Positions 46,550-57,308 of a stretch of DNA of 64,000 bases are shown here, piece by piece. Positions within the stretch are counted from its first letter, which is position 1. Each line of letters starts with the position of its first letter. Origin of the DNA: Rheum nobile (Eukaryota; Streptophyta; Magnoliopsida; Caryophyllales; Polygonaceae); contig WOAB01000568.1 of NCBI GenBank assembly GCA_027886185.1, positions 13,214,501-13,278,500 on the forward strand, read 5' to 3'. The notes beneath the pieces were generated by a model. The model saw only the letters and a program-made list of their open reading frames with translations, was not told the origin of the DNA and made no database searches. A program made the translations under genes and the position numbers.

Positions 46550-46977
46550 ATGTCTCGTAACAACGAACCTGAACTCGGTGTCTCCATCAACAAGCCATAC
46601 ATTCTTAAGAATGGACAAATCAACTGGTGGACGCAACAACTCATTGGCTTCATGCAAACCAACGACATGCAATGCTGGTATGTCTTGGAGAATGGGAACT
46701 ATCCTAAGCCAACTGATACAAAGGATCCCACCAAGCTTCTACCTATCTCTGAATGGACTCAAGAGCAATTCAATCAACAAGAAAAGAATTCCAAGGCTCG
46801 TCAGTACATCCTGAATGCATTGACAAAAACCGATCAAGAAAAAGTCATTAGCATCAACAATGCTAAGGAGATGTTGAAAGCTCTGAGGGAGTTCAACCTG
46901 GGAAGTGAAGACCTTCAGAATAGGAAATTTGATCTACACGGAGAATACCACAGATTCAAAATGCTTGAAACTGAAAA
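46550..46977 (+). pseudogene. Sirevirus gag, first part (split by nested element)
   Basis: ATG at 46550 (MSRNNEPELG), 41 bp after the PBS; an upstream in-frame ATG at 46526 is also possible. Reads the Ty1/copia Gag N-terminal domain: KPYILKNGQINWWTQQLIGF, WYVLENG, EWTQEQFNQQEKNSKARQYI, AKEMLKALREF. The frame stops being gag at 46977, inside LETEN, where the nested element begins; it resumes at 50842 in the same frame once one copy of the GAAAA duplication is removed. Gag would build the particle coat. Confidence 0.88.
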
Positions 46978-47990
46978 TGATGGCCCTCAGATCTATGGAA
47001 GCCTTTGTGCAAGGATTTGCTCTTGTTGTGGAAGAAAATGGCCGATCTCCAAGGATGAAGAACAAGGCACTTTTCGGCAATTTTAGGGATTTTCGGTGGG
47101 GGGCGATGGAGACGATTATATGGAGGATGGAAGTGATGATGGATAAGCAATCTCCTTATGGCTAGATTTGACACACTAGTCACAAGAGAAAGACCTAGAG
47201 AAATTCGAGATACAACTCACTCAATTCTCTCAAGGGGTTTCAATTCGATTTGACTCACAAATTGAAGAACAAAAAGAAAAGCTCTAAAACTGAAATACTT
47301 CTGATCTTTGATTCAATTCAACGTACCAAACACAATGCCAAATGTTTTCCTAATAACCCTAAACATTACGGTTACTAAAGAAATTAAGGAAAAACACTAA
47401 AAATACCCACTAAAGCAATTACGTGTCCACTAACTAAAACAAACTTAATAGGCAATTTAGGTAATTAAATTTAATGTCTAAAAATGTCTAAAATCACAAT
47501 ATTAAACCGGCAATAACATTCATCCTCCAATTGGGCTTCACGTGGGCTTTTAACCCGGGTGTGGCCGCCAGCGCCGAGAAACCCGGAGATGGATTCAAGG
47601 CCTAGGACCGGGCGGGGCTCGGTTTGGCTCGGCACTCCTTGAGCCACTGGACCTCCCTTGAGCTGGTGATGCAGTAGGTGAGCTCAGGCTCGAGTGATTG
47701 AGCCAGGTGTGGGCTCGTGCCTATACTCCTCCTCACGTGCGGCCGCAATTCTAGGGCTAGATCTGGGGCTCGGCAAAGGTGGCACTAGCTCGGCGCTTGG
47801 GACTCCATTGATCTGGGATGATTCCATGGGAGCTGTGGAAGCCTTGGTGTCTGAGGGAGATGGTGGTTTGCCGGGAGAACTCGCCATGTGGGCCGGCGGA
47901 GAATTAGGGTTTGTCGGCGGGCTCGGCCATGGTGGCTTTGGCTTTGGCTCCACTTGAAAGATGGGCACTTCACTGGCCATATTCATATCA
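46978..47990 (-). mobile_element. Nested element, 3' LTR (minus orientation)
   Basis: In element orientation runs TGATATGAATATGGCC (47990) to CAGGGCCATCA-type end (46978). It contains the end of the internal ORF and a CT-rich stretch. Differs from the right copy by a 3 bp gat insertion near 47138 and a few substitutions. Confidence 0.9.
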
Positions 47991-48817
47991 TCCTCCCTCC
48001 CTTGAAAGGGATTCGACCTCAAATCCAGTTCGTCAAGGTCTTTATCTCCTTCCAAGCAATAGCTATCCTTATGTGGGGCGCCTTCCTCTCCAGGCTCAAA
48101 TGGGACCATCCCGGACTCCAGCTTTGAGCCCTTGATGTGTTTGTCTTTTTTACCTATAATAAACCCACTAGCGACCCTATGCCACACCACAACCTTTTCA
48201 TTAATAGGGTTAGTCTCCGAAAATGCAATGAAAGGTTGAGAACATGCAATGAATTGAAGAATAAGAGGCGTGGATAAGAGCATATGATTGGGAGTTCCTC
48301 CCTTGTCTCTAATTGCCAAATTCCTATATGCATACTCTACTTGTTTGTTGATTGTCTTTTTCTCCCTAGCCACAACATGCAAATTCTCTAAACCCTCCCC
48401 ATTCTCAACGGATATCCTAGTAGAAATAGGTGCAAGATAAGGAGAAGAGAGTTTAGGAGTCAAACCGAATTCTTCCCGTAAAGTGATTACATTCGGTGGA
48501 GGTTGATGGACCCTTTCCCGTAAGGCTACACCCACCAATGGAAGAGATGATTCGGCCAAAGGAAGAATTTGGACGCCACTCCCTTGGGACACATCTTGAA
48601 GTTGGCTCGGTGATGGGCCGTGAGCAAGGTCCCACTTCTCCTCCATGGCCTTCATGAAGGCAGCCTTCTCATCTCGAATGGTTTTCAAGAGTTGTCGAGT
48701 TCGCTCCTCGGCTTGGCGACCTTGATCTTCGGCTTCCTTCTTGGCGGATTGTATTGCCAATAGTAGTGTTTTCAAGGTGATCTCCGAAGCCATGTCCTTG
48801 TCCTTGGATCTCGACAT
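47684..48817 (-). CDS. Single ORF of the nested element, running into its 3' LTR
   Basis: 377 codons from MSRSKDKDMASEITLKTLL. Residues 1-70 form an amphipathic Glu/Lys/Arg helix (probable coiled coil: SAKKEAEDQGRQAEERTRQL). The middle has EFGLTPKLSSPYLAP, NKQVEYAYRNLAIRDKGGTP, HRVASGFIIGKK and an acidic tract ending DLRSNPFQGREDD; the tail, encoded in the LTR from 47990 down, is Pro/Ser-rich and ends with TPGSITRARA. The last two motifs resemble the C-terminal tail of some plant Ty3/gypsy pol proteins (from memory of the family), so it may be a deletion derivative joining a new N-terminus to a pol tail. No zinc knuckle, protease, RT or integrase. Function unknown. Confidence 0.6.
   Translation of the reverse strand: MSRSKDKDMASEITLKTLLLAIQSAKKEAEDQGRQAEERTRQLLKTIRDEKAAFMKAMEEKWDLAHGPSPSQLQDVSQGSGVQILPLAESSLPLVGVALRERVHQPPPNVITLREEFGLTPKLSSPYLAPISTRISVENGEGLENLHVVAREKKTINKQVEYAYRNLAIRDKGGTPNHMLLSTPLILQFIACSQPFIAFSETNPINEKVVVWHRVASGFIIGKKDKHIKGSKLESGMVPFEPGEEGAPHKDSYCLEGDKDLDELDLRSNPFQGREDDMNMASEVPIFQVEPKPKPPWPSPPTNPNSPPAHMASSPGKPPSPSDTKASTAPMESSQINGVPSAELVPPLPSPRSSPRIAAAREEEYRHEPTPGSITRA
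47991..48003 (-). promoter_or_regulatory. Polypurine tract of the nested element
   Basis: aagggagggagga on the minus strand directly before the LTR start TGATATG. Confidence 0.8.
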
Positions 48818-48839
48818 AGTGTCCTACACAAAGAAAACC

Positions 48840-49812
48840 CAAGCACAACAGCCCACAAGAAAGAAGACAACAAGTGATACCCTAGCTAGTAAGCAAGCTA
48901 CAAAATTCAGTTTTAAACCAAAGAAAATTCGTAACTTTACTAGCTCAAAACTTGGTTAAGGTAGGGCTGTCTAGATGCTCAAATTGACTCCAAAGACAAG
49001 ATAAAAGTTCACCACAACTCAAGTTAATCCTTGTGCTAAGTCCACAACTTTCACAACACAATGCAAGTACTTAGTCTTTGAAATCCCTTTACACAAGTTG
49101 AGTGACAATTCTGGCCGATTAACAACAATGAGGAGCTTCACAATATATCAAAAGAAAGGAAAATCCAACACAAGATATCAAGCTTCGAACAACCACTTTT
49201 CCAAGCCAAGTCTTTTTTCTTTGTTGTTTTAATGGCTTGACTCTTCCGGTTTTTTTTGTTTTCTTTTGATTTTCGTCTTTTTTTTTTTTGATGAACACTA
49301 GAACAACTTAACAAACTGAAAATACAGAATTGATAGTCGGAATCAACACTTAGGAATTCAAGAACTTTTCCTACGCAAATATGAGTTAAATTGCTTCGGT
49401 TGGCACAAGAATAACCCTAGGTTGATTAAATGCCAAATACAAATATAAAAGACTCAAAATTACCTAAACTAAATGCACTAATTAGGGCACGGTTGGTAAT
49501 GCAGATTAGAAGTCGAAAATTTGAAATTTAAATCATGCAACAACTTGAACAAACAAACCCTAAAATCTAGGAAACGACTAACAACCCTCTCCTAGGAATT
49601 CACGGTTGTTCTAGACTCAAGAAACTGCAAATCTCGACTCCTCTCCCTTCTATGAAGACTCAAAGACACGGACTCAATCAAACAAGAAAGAAAGAACAAG
49701 AAAACCTACAGACAACTACACATAAAATGATAAAAGGCACGAAATGGGAGAGCAAGTAATTGTTTGATTTTTCTATAGATTTAAAGCCAAATTTGGAACA
49801 AATACTTATGTA
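48840..49812. other. Leader region of the nested element
   Basis: About 1 kb between PBS and ORF start (minus orientation). T- and A-rich, no open frame of note. It probably carries the packaging and leader functions of the RNA. Confidence 0.5.
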
Positions 49813-49824
49813 GATCTGATACCA
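49813..49824 (-). promoter_or_regulatory. Primer-binding site of the nested element
   Basis: tggtatcagatc on the minus strand, 11 of 12 bases of the initiator tRNA-Met site, two bases from the LTR end. Confidence 0.8.
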
Positions 49825-49826
49825 AA

Positions 49827-50836
49827 TGATGGCCCTCAGATCTATGGAAGCATCTGTGCAAGGATTTTCTCTTGTTGTGGAAGAAAATGGCCGATCTCCA
49901 AGGATGAAGAACAAGGCACTTTTCGGCAATTTTAGGGATTTTCGGTGGGGGGCAATGGAGACGATTATATGGAGGATGGAAGTGATGGATAAGCAATCTC
50001 CTTATGGCTAGATTTGACACACTAGTCACAAGAGAAAGACCTAGAGAAATTCGAGATACAACTCACTCAATTCTCTCAAGGGGTTTCAATTCGATTTGAC
50101 TCACAAATTGAAGAACAAAAAGAAAAGCTCTAAAACTGAAATACTTCTGATCTTTGATTCAATTCAACGTACCAAACACAATGCCAAATGTTTTCCTAAT
50201 AACCCTAAACATTACGGTTACTACAGAAATTAAAGAAAAACACTAAAAATACCCACTAAAGCAATTTCGTGCCCACTAACTAAAACAAACTTAATAGGCA
50301 ATTTAGGTAATTAAATTTAAAGTCTAAAAATGTCTAAAATCACATTATTAAACCGGCAATAACATTCATCCTCCAATTGGGCTTCACGTGGGCTTTTAAC
50401 CCGGGTGTGGCCGCCAGCGCCGAGAAACCCGGAGAGGGATTCAAGGCCTAGGACCGAGCGGGGCTCGGTTTGGCTCGGCACTCCTTGAGCCACTGGACCT
50501 CCCTTGAGCTGGTGATGTAGTAGGTGAGCCCGGGCTCGAGTGATTGAGCCAGGTGTGGGCTCGTGCCTATACTCCTCCTCACGTGCGGCCGCAATTCTAG
50601 GGCTAGCTCTAGGGCTCGGCAAAGGTGGAACTGGCTCGGCGCTTGGGACTCCATTGATCTGGGATGACTCCAAGGGAGCTGTGGAAGCCTTGGTGTCCGA
50701 GGGAGATGGTGGTTTACCGGGAGAACTCGCCATGTGGGCCGGCGGAGAATTAGGGTTTGCCGGCGGGCTCGGCCATGGTGGCTTTGGCTTTGGCTCCACT
50801 TGAAATATGGGCACTTCACTGGCCATATTCATATCA
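49827..50836 (-). mobile_element. Nested element, 5' LTR (minus orientation)
   Basis: Same sequence as 46978-47990 with few differences. The reading frame MNMASEVPIFQ at its edge (50832 downward) is the LTR copy of the internal ORF's tail. Confidence 0.9.
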
Positions 50837-50841
50837 GAAAA

Positions 50842-52039
50842 TGTCTCATCTTATCACTCTCGTTTTAAAATCCTATGCAATGAACTCATAGCTTGTGGTG
50901 TAGAACCTGAAGAGTGGTCCAAATCCATGGTGATTATCAACGGACTCAACTCCAAGTTCGAAATGACACAGAGCATTATGCTACTAACTCCTTCCATCAG
51001 AGTTCTCCCTGTTCAGGAACTCATTGGTCAACTCCAGCGACAAGAAGACAAGGCTAAGGGAACTGAGCAAGTGAAAACTGATCAGAGCATTGTCCTGATG
51101 CTGACCAAAGTTATGGAAAGGCTGAAGACTAATGAAAACTCTGATGAAGAAAATGATGATGAGATCACTGCTCTTCTGACTCGCACTGTAAGGAACTTTC
51201 AGAAAGGCAAGTTCCCGAGGAAAGACTTCAAGAAGGAACACAAGGAATTTAGATGCTACCAATGCAACCAGGTTGGGCATCTTGCTAAAAATTGCCCAAA
51301 CAAGAAGGAGGATGCTGAACCACAACAGAAAAAGGCGTTGGTTGCTACATCCACATGGGGTGACAATGATGAAGAATCTGAAGGGGAACCAGACGACTTA
51401 TCTGATGGACAGTGTCTGATTGCTGAAACATCATCTTCAAGGGAACTCGATGCCAGTTCCCTTGACGTCTGTCTCATGGCAAATACAGACCCAAGTGCTG
51501 ACTCAGACCCTACTAAATCTGAGGTATCGTCTGCTGAACTCACTGAAACTCTCTCTAAGTATGATAAAAAGCACTTGATTAAACTGATTATCAAACTTAG
51601 CGATGAAAACAACTCTCTGCAAGAAAAGATAACTGAAAATGAAGAAGAAATTTCGTGCTTAACTGATGAGAATGTTGTTTGGTGTAAGAAATTTGAGGAT
51701 GCTTCTAAGTCTAGTAACACCTCGCATGTCATTTGTCCTATGTGTGATTTTCATGATAAACTGAATCTTGGTAATAGTTCCCTTGCTAGTTCCTCTCCTA
51801 ACCATGAATTGCTGATGTCTATCATTGATAAACTTGACTCTCTCTCTGATTGCATTCATGAAAAGACTGTTACTCAAACTATTTTTGTGAGACCTAGGGC
51901 TGGAATAGGTTATCTTCCAAATGATTCATCTGACACCCCTTGTCATGCTCATAGTGACCTTGATAAAGTGTCTAGTGATCTTCAGGCTAGAAATGAAAGA
52001 CTTGATTTAGCTCTTCAAACCTCAAACTGCAAAAAATGA
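50842..52039 (+). pseudogene. Sirevirus gag, second part
   Basis: Resumes the gag frame: SSYHSRFKILCNELIACGVE, SMVIINGLNSKFEMTQSIML, QELIGQLQRQEDKAKG, a basic KGKFPRKDFKKEHK and the CCHC knuckle FRCYQCNQVGHLAKNCPN (about 51250-51300) for RNA packaging. A long acidic/Ser-rich spacer and a coiled-coil segment (KKHLIKLIIKLSDENNSLQE) follow. It ends in TGA at 52037-52039; from there to about 52210 the coding sense lies in another frame and then returns to the original one, so two opposite small indels, one next to an A-run at 52028, probably cause the break. Long gag with knuckle and coiled coil fits the Sirevirus lineage. Confidence 0.85.
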
Positions 52040-52666
52040 ATACTTGTAAGAAAGAATCAAGGTCCTTGAAAATGAATCTAATGAAAACCTTCCATGCCCT
52101 CCAAATGATTCTAAGATACATGAGATGTATAAGGGAATTGGGCGAAATACTCCTAGGAAAAAGGTTGACCTAAGGGAAAGAAAGAAAGCAACTCAGTTCC
52201 CTTTCGTCAAAAGGGTAAGTACCTCTGGATTCCCAACAATCGGGTTTGCTGGTACTGTGGGAACCAAGGTCACAACATTGACGAATGCAATAAGAAGGAA
52301 AGGGACGAGGAACAAGCCTCTAAGAAGAGGAACTATATGAGGAAAAATAATAGGAAAAGAACTGAAATTTCTGACTTGAATGATCCCTATTATTATTCTT
52401 CTCCTTCTCAGGGAACTGATCATGTTAATCCACCTAGGAACTCTCCTCCTAACAAACCCGAGAACGGTCAGTCGACTTGGGTTCATAAGAAATGATGTTT
52501 AATTGTGCAGGTTAAAGTGAGTAAAGAAGAGAAATGGTACATAGACAGTGGAGCTTCATGCCATATGACTGGAAACAGGAAGAAACTGCACTCACTTCAG
52601 AAATACAACAGAGGAAAGATTTCCTCCGGTGACAAGAGAAAATGAGCCATTTGTGGCATTGGATGT
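52040..52666 (+). pseudogene. Sirevirus second zinc knuckle and protease
   Basis: From 52217 in the main frame: VCWYCGNQGHNIDECNK (a second CCHC knuckle), a basic/Ser-rich spacer, then the aspartic protease start EEKWYIDSGASCHMTGNRKK with the Asp-Ser-Gly active site (about 52540). TGA codons at 52493-52495 and 52643-52645 interrupt it. The + strand frame 52125-52340 is the locally shifted coding part (KVDLRERKKATQFPFVKR) only up to about 52210. Confidence 0.8.
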
Positions 52667-54397
52667 GTGGACCTAACTGACAAAGTACAGGTAAGTGATG
52701 TTCATCTTGTTGACAATTTGGGTTTTGATCTAATGAGTGTGTCTCAGCTTTGCGACCAAGGGGAGAACCATGTCTTATTCACTCCCAAAGAATGCTTCGT
52801 GCTGAATCCAGAGACACACAAAACTCTATTGAAAGGGAAACGCTACAACAATGTCTATATCGTAGACACAAGCTTCATTCCTGAGGAAAATCTTTGCTTG
52901 TCTTCTATAGCTGATAGAACGACAATATGGCATCAAAGACTTGGCCATGCTAGCCCTCAGCTTATTCATAAGCTACACAAGAAGGAACTAGTGAGAGGAC
53001 TTCCCTCTGTTCAAATTGAAAAGGACAACATTTGCTCAGACTGTGTAAGGGGAAAACAGGTACGTAGTTCCTTTAAGTCAAAATCTGAGATCAGTTCCTC
53101 TCATCCTCTTGAACTTGTTCATATGGATTTATGTGGTCCCATGCATACTCAAAGCTTTGGAGGGAACATGTATATTCTTGTACTTGTTGATGATTTCTCT
53201 CGCTTCACCTGGACCATTTTCATAAAATCAAAAGATGAAGTATTTGACAGGTTCTCAGCTATTGTTCCTACTCTTGAGAACTCCCTTGGGCACAATCTTC
53301 GTGCCATAAGTTCCAATCATGGAACTGAGTTCAAAAATGCCAAGTTTCTAACCTTTTGCAGGGACAAGGGAATCTCTCATAATTTCTCAGCTCCTCGCAC
53401 TCCTCAACAGAATGGAGTTGTTGAAAGGAAGAATAGGACCTTGGAGGACATGTCTCGTACTATGCTCCTATCTGCTGGTCTTCCTCACAGGTTTTGGGCA
53501 GAGGCAGTCAACACCGCGTGCTACATTCTGAATCGTGACATGCTTCGCCCTATGACTGAGAAGACATCCTATGAGCTCCTGAAATGCAGAGTTCCCAACA
53601 TTTCCCATCTTCGGGTCTTCGGGTGCAAATGCTTTGTGCATAATAATGGCAAAGATCCAATTGGGAAATTTGATCCCAGAAGCTATGAAGGGATATTCCT
53701 TGGCTATGTCAGCAACAACAAGGCTTACAAAGTGTACAACCTTTGTACACAAAAGATTAAGGAAAGTGTTCATGTTGTATTCAATGAATCTGCTTTCTCT
53801 AACATGCCACATGTACCCTCTAGTTCTCCTCCTACTGATGCTGACCCCGATGAATCCTTCCCCTCATCTACTCATGAGTTCTCTCTTAACCTGTTTGGCG
53901 ACTCTGTTGGAAACTCCCCCGATTCTGAAGAGCAATCCTCTCCTGCTTCTTCGAATCCTGATCAGCAAAATGATACTCCATCCACTAAGAGTCCTCAAGA
54001 CATCGGAATGCCTATTCAAGCTCCCAATCCTAGGGAACTCGTCTCCTCCGATGCTCCTGCTTCCAGTTCCCATGCTGAAGGGAACCTTGATGATCATGCC
54101 ACAGGGAACTCTGATGATCATTCTGTAGGGAACCCTGATGTCACACATCCTGTTGTGACCAATGACTCAATTCATGTTCCCAACTACAAGTACAAAGGAT
54201 CTCATCCCGTGGATCTAATCATAACTCCATATCACAAACCAGGTCCGTCCACTAGATCCTCTCTAAATAACTTTTGTGCTTTCAATGTCTTCTTATCTCT
54301 TATAGAGCCCAAGAACTACAAAGAAGCACTCATGGACCCATACTCGATTCATGCAATGCAAGAGGAATTACATCAATTTGATCATAACAAAGTCTGA
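52667..54397 (+). pseudogene. Sirevirus integrase and start of RT
   Basis: 576 open codons. End of protease (SVSQLCDQG), GAG-pre-integrase zinc finger (TIWHQRLGHASPQLI, NICSDCVRGK), integrase core (LVHMDLCGPM with first Asp, VLVDDFSRFTW, then the Glu in QQNGVVERKNRT) and C-terminal domain (HLRVFGCKCFVH, YEGIFLGY). The second catalytic Asp, expected in a SD-x-GTEF motif, is Asn (SNHGTEF, codon 53315-53317). A low-complexity linker rich in Ser/Pro/Asp with GN repeats leads to the RT start (IEPKNYKEALMDPYSIHAMQ). It ends in TGA at 54395 where RT normally has Trp. Confidence 0.9.
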
Positions 54398-55831
54398 CGC
54401 TTAGTTCCTTGTCCTCCCAACAGAACCATCATAGGAACTAAGTGGATCTTTCGCAACAAGCTTGATGACTCTGGTGTCGTCACAAGGAACAAAGCTCGTC
54501 TGGTAGCTCAAGGGTACAATCAACAAGAGGGAATTGACTACGATGAGACGTTTGCTCATGTTGCACGAATGGAGGCCATTCGCCTAATGATTGCCTTTGC
54601 TGCCCACAAGGGATTCCAGCTCTTCCAAATGGATGTCAAAACTGCCTTCCTAAATGGAATTCTTCAAGAGGAAGTGTATGTCAAGCAGCCCCCTGGATTT
54701 GAGGACAGAGAGCATCCTGACTATGTCTACTTCCTAGACAAAGCTCTCTATGGGCTAAAGCAGGCTCCTCGTGCATGGTATGACCGTCTTGCTCAGTTCC
54801 TGTTATCCAATGGATACAAAAGAGGTTTGATTGATAAAACTCTTTTCTTACTGGAAGTTAAGGATGATATCTTGGTTGTTCAAGTATATGTCGATGACAT
54901 TATCTTTGGTTCCACTAACCTCTCTCTTGCAGAAAAGTTCAAGAACTTAATGAGCAGTGAATTCGAGATAAGCATGATTGGGGAACTGACCTTCTTCCTA
55001 GGTCTTCAACTGAATCAGCTCTCAGAGGGAACTCAGATCCATCAACAGAAGTATGTGAAGGAACTTCTTAGAAAATTCAAGATGGACACTTACAAACCCT
55101 TTGCAACTCCCATTTCCCCAGCAACCAAGCTCACGCTGGAAGATTCTGATCCCAAGGTTGATCAATCCTTATACAGGCAAATGATAGGTTCCCTTCTCTA
55201 CCTAACTTTTAGTAGACCAGATATTATGTATTCTGTGTGTCTTTGTGCTCGCTTTCAGGCTGACCCTCGCTCAAAGCACATGGCCGTTGTGAAATGAATT
55301 CTCCGCTACCTGAAGGGAACTGACAATCTCTGTCTTTGGTACCCCAAACACTGTGACTTCGAGCTCCTCTCCTACACGGATGTTGATTATGCTGGATTCC
55401 TCCAGAACAGAAAAAGCGCTTCTGGAATGGCTCAGTTCCTTGGCCCCTGCCTGGTCACATGGGTCTCCAAGAAGCAAACCTCCATATCTCTCTCCACCAC
55501 TGAGTACGAATACATTGTTGCTGCTGCTTGTTGTGCTCAACTCCTCTGGCTCAAACAACAACTCGCAGACTTTGGTAAATCCTATGGCCCTCTCAAAATT
55601 CTATGTGATAATACTAGTGCTATTAGCATCTCTAAGAATCTTGTCTTTCACTCCAAGTCTAAGCATATTGACATAAGGCACCACTTTTTTAGAGATAACG
55701 TGGAAAAAGGGATCATTATTATGGAACATTGTCGTACTGAGGAACAAATTGCTGATATATTCACAAAAGCCCTTAATCGAGAACCATATGAGTACTTTAG
55801 ACTCCATCTTGGAATGATTTCCATAGCTTAG
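54398..55831 (+). pseudogene. Sirevirus reverse transcriptase and RNase H
   Basis: Same frame as the integrase. RT: IIGTKWIFRNKLDDSG, ARLVAQGYNQQEGIDYDETF, LFQMDVKTAFLNGILQEEVY (first Asp), ALYGLKQAPRAWYDRL, QVYVDDIIFGSTN (catalytic Asp pair), TFFLGLQ. After TGA at 55295-55297, RNase H: YTDVDYAGFLQNRKSASG, TWVSKKQTSISLSTTEYEY, LKILCDNTSAI, KHIDIRHHFFRD, ADIFTKAL, ending at 55831. RT motifs are intact; only stops disable it. Confidence 0.92.
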
Positions 55832-57293
55832 CGGTTCTGAGTTCCCTTGCCTATTTCCCTGGTATTGACTAGTTATGTGACTTATTATTTTATTTGGTAA
55901 CTAGTTGGGAATTGTGTTTACTGCTTTTCTTGTCCATCTCTGCCTTCATGTGTTTATTGTTATGATATTAGTTGGACATTCTTCTCGCCTTCATGCGTTG
56001 TGTGAATATCTTGATTGCATTTCTTTCAACAATATATAATCAATCTGATCTCTGAACCCACATTTTAAGCCGAAAGGATGATTGATTATAAGTTGTCCCT
56101 AACCTGGCTTCCCTAGTAGTTCCCTATGAACCTTCTTCTGATTAGTCCACAACTGGGAACTTACTAGTTTAGCGTAAAAATTGCCTTCCTGCTATTTATA
56201 TGCTTTTGGATATGTACTTTTCATGATTTAAATACCCACTACATATATGCATCCAAAGCCTTCCCTAGCCAGGTACTTCTATAGAACTAAGGGGAACTGA
56301 AAAGGTCGCTACTTGTGTGCTTTCTCTGTTGCCGTCTCGGATATTGTGTCTCCTTCCTTTACTGTGTTCAGAGATAATCATGATGAAACCCTGCAAATTC
56401 TGTCTGATTGTGAACGTTGAGGATGTGATGTGATTCTGATCCGTTGCCTTTGAAAAAAAAAAAAAAAGGGGAACTGAGCTGTTGGATCATTATCCTTCAT
56501 ATGCAAGCTTGTCACTCTCAATCCTCGCACTCTCTGCCTTACCCCTCAATCATCAAAGCTCTGCTGACAACACTTGGTGTGTCCCCGGAGTCCCCCTCAA
56601 AAGACGATGTATCAGCACTAAATGGATATGGCTTACATCAACCGTCTCAAGGTTAATGAGGAAAAGGAGGTTAAGCCTAAGAGGACTCGTGCTGCCACTG
56701 ACCCATCTGCGCATGAGACCTCCGACCTCCAGATTTTCACTGCTGCCATCTCTGCTGAGCTCAAGGAACTCACTGCTGCTGTGAAGGAACTGATTGCTGC
56801 CTTCAACTCTCTTGCGGCTGCATTGATTGCCAAACTGCCTCCCAGTTCCTCCTGAATTCCCTATGTTGTCTCTGGCTTAGTCTCCCTAGGAACTCCCCTG
56901 CTCACTAGTTGCCCTGCTTTGTTGGTTTTTTTTTATCTCTTCGTGATCTTGTTTGTTTGCTCTTCGTGTGTTTGCTAGCTGCTTTCTGCATCTTTTGTTA
57001 TAATTAATGAATATTTGTTTGCTCAATTGCGACTTGCCATTTGCTTTGAACTTGTTCCTCTCTGGGTTACCATTTGAAACTAATCTATCTTTTCGATGAT
57101 GTCAAAAGGGGGAATAGACTCTAGAATCTTGGAACCAATAGGATTGGTGTCTTTCTAAGGGGGAACTAAGTATTGCGTTCAAAAATTAAGGGGGAACTAT
57201 AAAGCGTTTATCTTAGTATCTTTGTTTCCATAATATGTCACTTATCTTTGGCTATTGGTTATATGATTAAGATTGGTATTAGTTTGTCATCAT
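55832..57293 (+). mobile_element. Sirevirus 3' region with a small coiled-coil ORF
   Basis: 1.46 kb between pol and PPT, the position where some Sireviruses carry an extra (env-like) gene. Here one short frame, 56622-56855 (77 codons, MDMAYINRLKVNEEKEVKPK then an Ala/Leu/Glu heptad-like helix with LKELTAAVKELIAAFNSLAA), might be a remnant. No signal peptide or membrane segment. The words gggaact/agttccc occur about ten times. An A-run of 16 or so lies at 56452-56467. Confidence 0.5.
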
Positions 57294-57307
57294 CAAAAAG
57301 GGGGAAA
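57294..57307 (+). promoter_or_regulatory. Sirevirus polypurine tract
   Basis: aaaaagggggaaat directly before the 3' LTR (TG at 57309). Confidence 0.85.
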
Positions 57308-57308
57308 T

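Larger units (their letters stand above)
46978..50836 (-). mobile_element. Nested non-autonomous LTR retrotransposon in gag
   Basis: LTRs 46978-47990 and 49827-50836 (1013 and 1010 bp, nearly identical), perfect 5 bp duplication GAAAA at 46973-46977 and 50837-50841. Orientation is minus: a PBS (tggtatcagatc, 49824-49813) follows the right LTR and a PPT (aagggagggagga, 48003-47991) precedes the left one. The internal region is only 1.8 kb and holds a single ORF without RT or integrase, so the element depends on enzymes from elsewhere. The near identity of the LTRs shows it is younger than its Sirevirus host. Confidence 0.93.

Noticed and set aside
55832..57293. Full env-like gene of the Sirevirus
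   Set aside because: Only a 77-codon helix-rich frame remains; no signal peptide, membrane segment or glycoprotein features.
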